Below are positions 62,009 through 64,000 of a stretch of DNA of 64,000 nucleotides, one piece after another. The first letter of the stretch is position 1, and each line of letters starts with the position of its first letter. The DNA comes from an uncultured Porphyromonas sp. (GTDB taxonomy: Bacteria; Bacteroidota; Bacteroidia; Bacteroidales; Porphyromonadaceae), in assembly GCA_900539765.1 (NCBI GenBank), contig UQDF01000003.1, positions 1-64,000 on the forward strand. The letters are read 5' to 3'. A program made the position numbers and the translations under genes. The notes beneath the pieces were generated by a model. The model saw only the letters and a program-made list of their open reading frames with translations, did no database searches and was not told where the DNA came from.

Positions 62009-63295
62009 TTATAGTTTGAATCTTCTCTTGCACTCCGCCTCTAGCTCGGGGCGGAAATTGGGATGAGCGATAGCTGTCAGTGCTAAGGCTCGCTCACGGA
62101 GCGACTTGCCCTTGAGGTGCGCTACGCCATACTCGGTGACGATGTAGTCCACGTCATTGCGAGAGGTGGTGATGGCGGCACCCTCTGTGAGTAGCGGTAC
62201 GATGCGGGAGGCGGTGCCTCGGCGTGCCGTGGAGGGGATAGCGATGATGCTGCGTCCGCCTTTAGACCAGGTGGCACCACGCACGAAGTCTACCTGTCCG
62301 CCTGGACCGCTGAACTGTCGCAAGCCCATCGCCTCAGAGACCACCTGCCCCATAAGGTCTACCTCGATACAGCTATTGATGCTCACGAGGTGATCGTTTT
62401 GGGCGATGATGCGCGGGTCGTTGACATAGTTGACGGGACGCATCTCGATGGCTGGATTGTTGTGCGCAAAGTCGTAGAGCTCTTGCGTACCCATGAGGAA
62501 GGTAGCGACCACCTTGTTGGGGAGGAGCGTCTTGCGCCGACCCGTGATGGTATTAGCCTTGATCAGCTTGACCACACCGTCAGAGACCATCTCGGAGTGT
62601 ATGCCGAGATCCTTCTTATCCTTGAGGAAGAGCAAGACAGCATCGGGGATCGCTCCGATACCAAGCTGGAGCGTGTCGCCATCCTGTATGAGCTCTGCGC
62701 AATGGCGTCCGATAGCCTCCTCGACCTCTCCGATGCGTGGAAGGTCGAGTGCGTAGAGTGGGTAGTCGGCCTCGACGATGTGCGTGAGCTGAGAGATATG
62801 TATGAGGTTGTCTCCGCCAACGAATGGCATCTGCTTATTGAGCTCTCCGATGACGACCCGAGCCTGTTCAGCGGCGGGCTTGCTATAGTCACAAGAGGTG
62901 CCGAAGCTGCAGTAGCCCTCTTCGTTGGGATAGGAGAGCTGCACGATAGCGACATCGGGGTGAAAGACTCCCCCAGGCTGCATCATCGAGGGTACCTCGT
63001 AGAAGTAAGAGGGGACGAAGTCCGCACGCTGCTCATCGACAGCGGGACGCGTGTTGGCACCGACGAAGTTGGTCACAAGTCTGAAGTGTCCCTCCATCTC
63101 GGGTGCTGTGTAGGGACTATCGCCCAGGGTGACCATATGGAAGATGCGGACGTCGTGAAAGCGCTCATAGTTTCGAGCTAAGGCAGCGACGCACGCTTGC
63201 GGTACAGCTGCCGCATGAGATAGTACGACGAAGTCACCGTCCTGTATGTGGGAGACCGCTTCGTCGGGAGAGATACTGCTAAATGGGATAGACAT
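62009..63295 (-). CDS. 4-hydroxybutyrate CoA-transferase (Cat2/AbfT type)
   Basis: Moves CoA from acetyl-CoA or butyryl-CoA to 4-hydroxybutyrate. 428 residues of the acetyl-CoA hydrolase/transferase family, with GDTLQLGIGAIPDAV (about 213-227), GIHSEMVSDGVV (catalytic-type Glu at about 239) and DYIVTEYGVAHLKGKS (about 388-403) motifs. The genomic setting with abfD, 4hbD and sucD makes the 4-hydroxybutyrate role likely. Preferred acyl donor is not visible from sequence. Confidence 0.88.
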   Translation of the reverse strand: MSIPFSSISPDEAVSHIQDGDFVVLSHAAAVPQACVAALARNYERFHDVRIFHMVTLGDSPYTAPEMEGHFRLVTNFVGANTRPAVDEQRADFVPSYFYEVPSMMQPGGVFHPDVAIVQLSYPNEEGYCSFGTSCDYSKPAAEQARVVIGELNKQMPFVGGDNLIHISQLTHIVEADYPLYALDLPRIGEVEEAIGRHCAELIQDGDTLQLGIGAIPDAVLLFLKDKKDLGIHSEMVSDGVVKLIKANTITGRRKTLLPNKVVATFLMGTQELYDFAHNNPAIEMRPVNYVNDPRIIAQNDHLVSINSCIEVDLMGQVVSEAMGLRQFSGPGGQVDFVRGATWSKGGRSIIAIPSTARRGTASRIVPLLTEGAAITTSRNDVDYIVTEYGVAHLKGKSLRERALALTAIAHPNFRPELEAECKRRFKL

Positions 63296-63301
63296 ATAGA
63301 G

Positions 63302-63419
63302 AGATTAGAAGATAGAGGTTAGAAGTTAGAGATTAGAGATTGGCTGTTAGCTGTTGGCCGTTGGCCGTTGGCTTTAGTGACTCTAGCTAATGGCTAACAG
63401 CTAAGAGCCAACAGCCAAT
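63302..63419. repeat. Simple-repeat and inverted-repeat spacer inside the 4-hydroxybutyrate operon
   Basis: 63302-63341 is a run of TTAGAGA-like units. 63339-63358 (ATTGGCTGTTAGCTGTTGGC) pairs with sequences in 63385-63419, which ends GCCAACAGCCAAT. It lies between the nifU-like and CoA-transferase genes and would form a large hairpin in the transcript. Confidence 0.7.
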
Positions 63420-63424
63420 AGCCC

Positions 63425-63718
63425 TTACCTCCGTATGATCCGAAGCGCCTCGGCGATGAGTTCGTCGCTGACGCTGTCGTCTACGGTGACCATTAGGGTG
63501 GGGAGTCCCAGCTCGCTGCGTAGCGTCTCCTGCACTACCTCTTGGATCGTGCCACTGAGCGAGGGGCATGCTTGACAACTCCCCGAGACCTTGACGAAAA
63601 CTTGTTCGCCAGCGACCCTCAGCAGTGCTATGTCGCCCCCGTGTGCTTGAAGCTGAGGACGCACACAGCTACTGATGATGGTCGTGATCTCGTCTACCCT
63701 AGAGGATAGATCTGTCAT
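63425..63718 (-). CDS. NifU C-terminal-domain protein (Fe-S scaffold/carrier)
   Basis: 97 residues forming a single NifU-like domain, with the cluster-binding CxxC at C48 and C51 (GSCQACPSL) and the HGGDI block at 26-30. Such proteins carry or assemble iron-sulphur clusters. It lies 12 bases after the 4-hydroxybutyryl-CoA dehydratase gene, an enzyme with a [4Fe-4S] cluster, which suggests (inference) that it serves that enzyme. Confidence 0.9.
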   Translation of the reverse strand: MTDLSSRVDEITTIISSCVRPQLQAHGGDIALLRVAGEQVFVKVSGSCQACPSLSGTIQEVVQETLRSELGLPTLMVTVDDSVSDELIAEALRIIRR

Positions 63719-63730
63719 AAGAGATAGTGA

Positions 63731-64000
63731 CTACTTGCCCTGAGGCTTATCTAGAGAGGTATCGATATGAGCTATCTGACGAGCCAGCTCCTTCTTTGCC
63801 TCCATATTACACTGACGCGAGATCATAATGCGCTGAGCCTGTGGCGAGCCAGCACCATGCAGGCTCTCCGTGCGGTAGCCTACGGCAGCGGTACCGAGCG
63901 TGAGGTTCTCGATCAGACGCAAGATGCGCATACGATTTACCGTATCCGTACCCTTAGCACCAGCGAGGTACTTACGTACAAGCGGCCCGACCTCCTCATG
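63731..64000 (-). CDS. abfD: 4-hydroxybutyryl-CoA dehydratase, C-terminal part (cut by window end)
   Basis: The last 89 residues of a gene that enters from the right edge; the frame is open to base 64000 (EEVGPLVRKYLAGAKG, then MRILRLIENLTLGTAAVGYR). This tail matches the FAD/[4Fe-4S] enzyme 4-hydroxybutyryl-CoA dehydratase/vinylacetyl-CoA isomerase, which makes crotonyl-CoA. The internal ATG at 63931 is not the start. It is the first visible gene of the 4-hydroxybutyrate operon. Confidence 0.85.
   Translation of the reverse strand, partial: HEEVGPLVRKYLAGAKGTDTVNRMRILRLIENLTLGTAAVGYRTESLHGAGSPQAQRIMISRQCNMEAKKELARQIAHIDTSLDKPQGK

Overview
The window looks like a chromosomal segment of a Bacteroidota bacterium, most likely a Porphyromonas (inference). 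The evidence is the succinyl-CoA to 4-hydroxybutyrate gene set, a DPP5-type S9 peptidase, several secreted proteins with type IX secretion-like C-terminal domains, zinc-free forms of ribosomal proteins L36 and S14, and repeated promoter boxes of the Bacteroidetes type TAnnTTTG. Base composition is close to half G+C by eye, which would suit the P. asaccharolytica/uenonis group better than P. gingivalis; that placement was not computed.

Layout. 1-830: rubrerythrin with its own promoter and terminator. 840-5063: minus-strand cluster with a macro-like protein, a GNAT/FemAB-like protein, a deacetylase-like protein and a glycosyltransferase, probably for surface glycan. 5190-6326: recA. 6640-9059: two secreted proteins. 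9150-11025: a scarred accessory patch with four copies of a 36-base palindrome, a 54-base tandem repeat, an IS200/RAYT-like Y1 transposase, a helicase remnant and a truncated surface-protein gene. 11231-11405: first copy of a CACGTG-rich repeat. 11782-30920: one long minus-strand translation cluster (rpsL-rpsG-fusA-S10-spc-alpha, with secY, map, infA and rpoA), interrupted by three non-coding gaps of 370-490 bases. 31143-31315: second CACGTG repeat. 31418-34111: DPP5-like peptidase and a HAD hydrolase. 34342-40796: three secreted leucine-rich or InlB-repeat proteins. 40797-43412: two tandem outer-membrane barrel genes bracketed by hairpin repeats. 43413-45278: a carboxyltransferase lacking the biotin lysine. 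45351-52250: hpt-adk-obg-pgl-like-hflX-lipid A acyltransferase-O-antigen ligase-like. 52371-52536: third CACGTG repeat. 52621-55335: a TonB/OMP-barrel receptor. 55588-56764: two GYF-dispanin paralogues. 57018-59366: a TonB-dependent receptor. 59480-64000: 4-hydroxybutyrate operon (abfD, nifU-like, CoA-transferase, 4hbD, sucD), running off the right end.

How it fits together. Housekeeping blocks (translation, RecA, nucleotide salvage, Obg/HflX) alternate with envelope blocks. The energy theme is amino-acid/succinate fermentation to butyrate through 4-hydroxybutyrate. The most unusual material is the non-coding repeat families. The palindrome family surrounds a HUH transposase with neighbours truncated on the sides facing it. 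The CACGTG family has three full copies in the same orientation, each lying just upstream of a minus-strand promoter-like sequence. All comparisons with other genomes are from memory of protein families; no searches were run.
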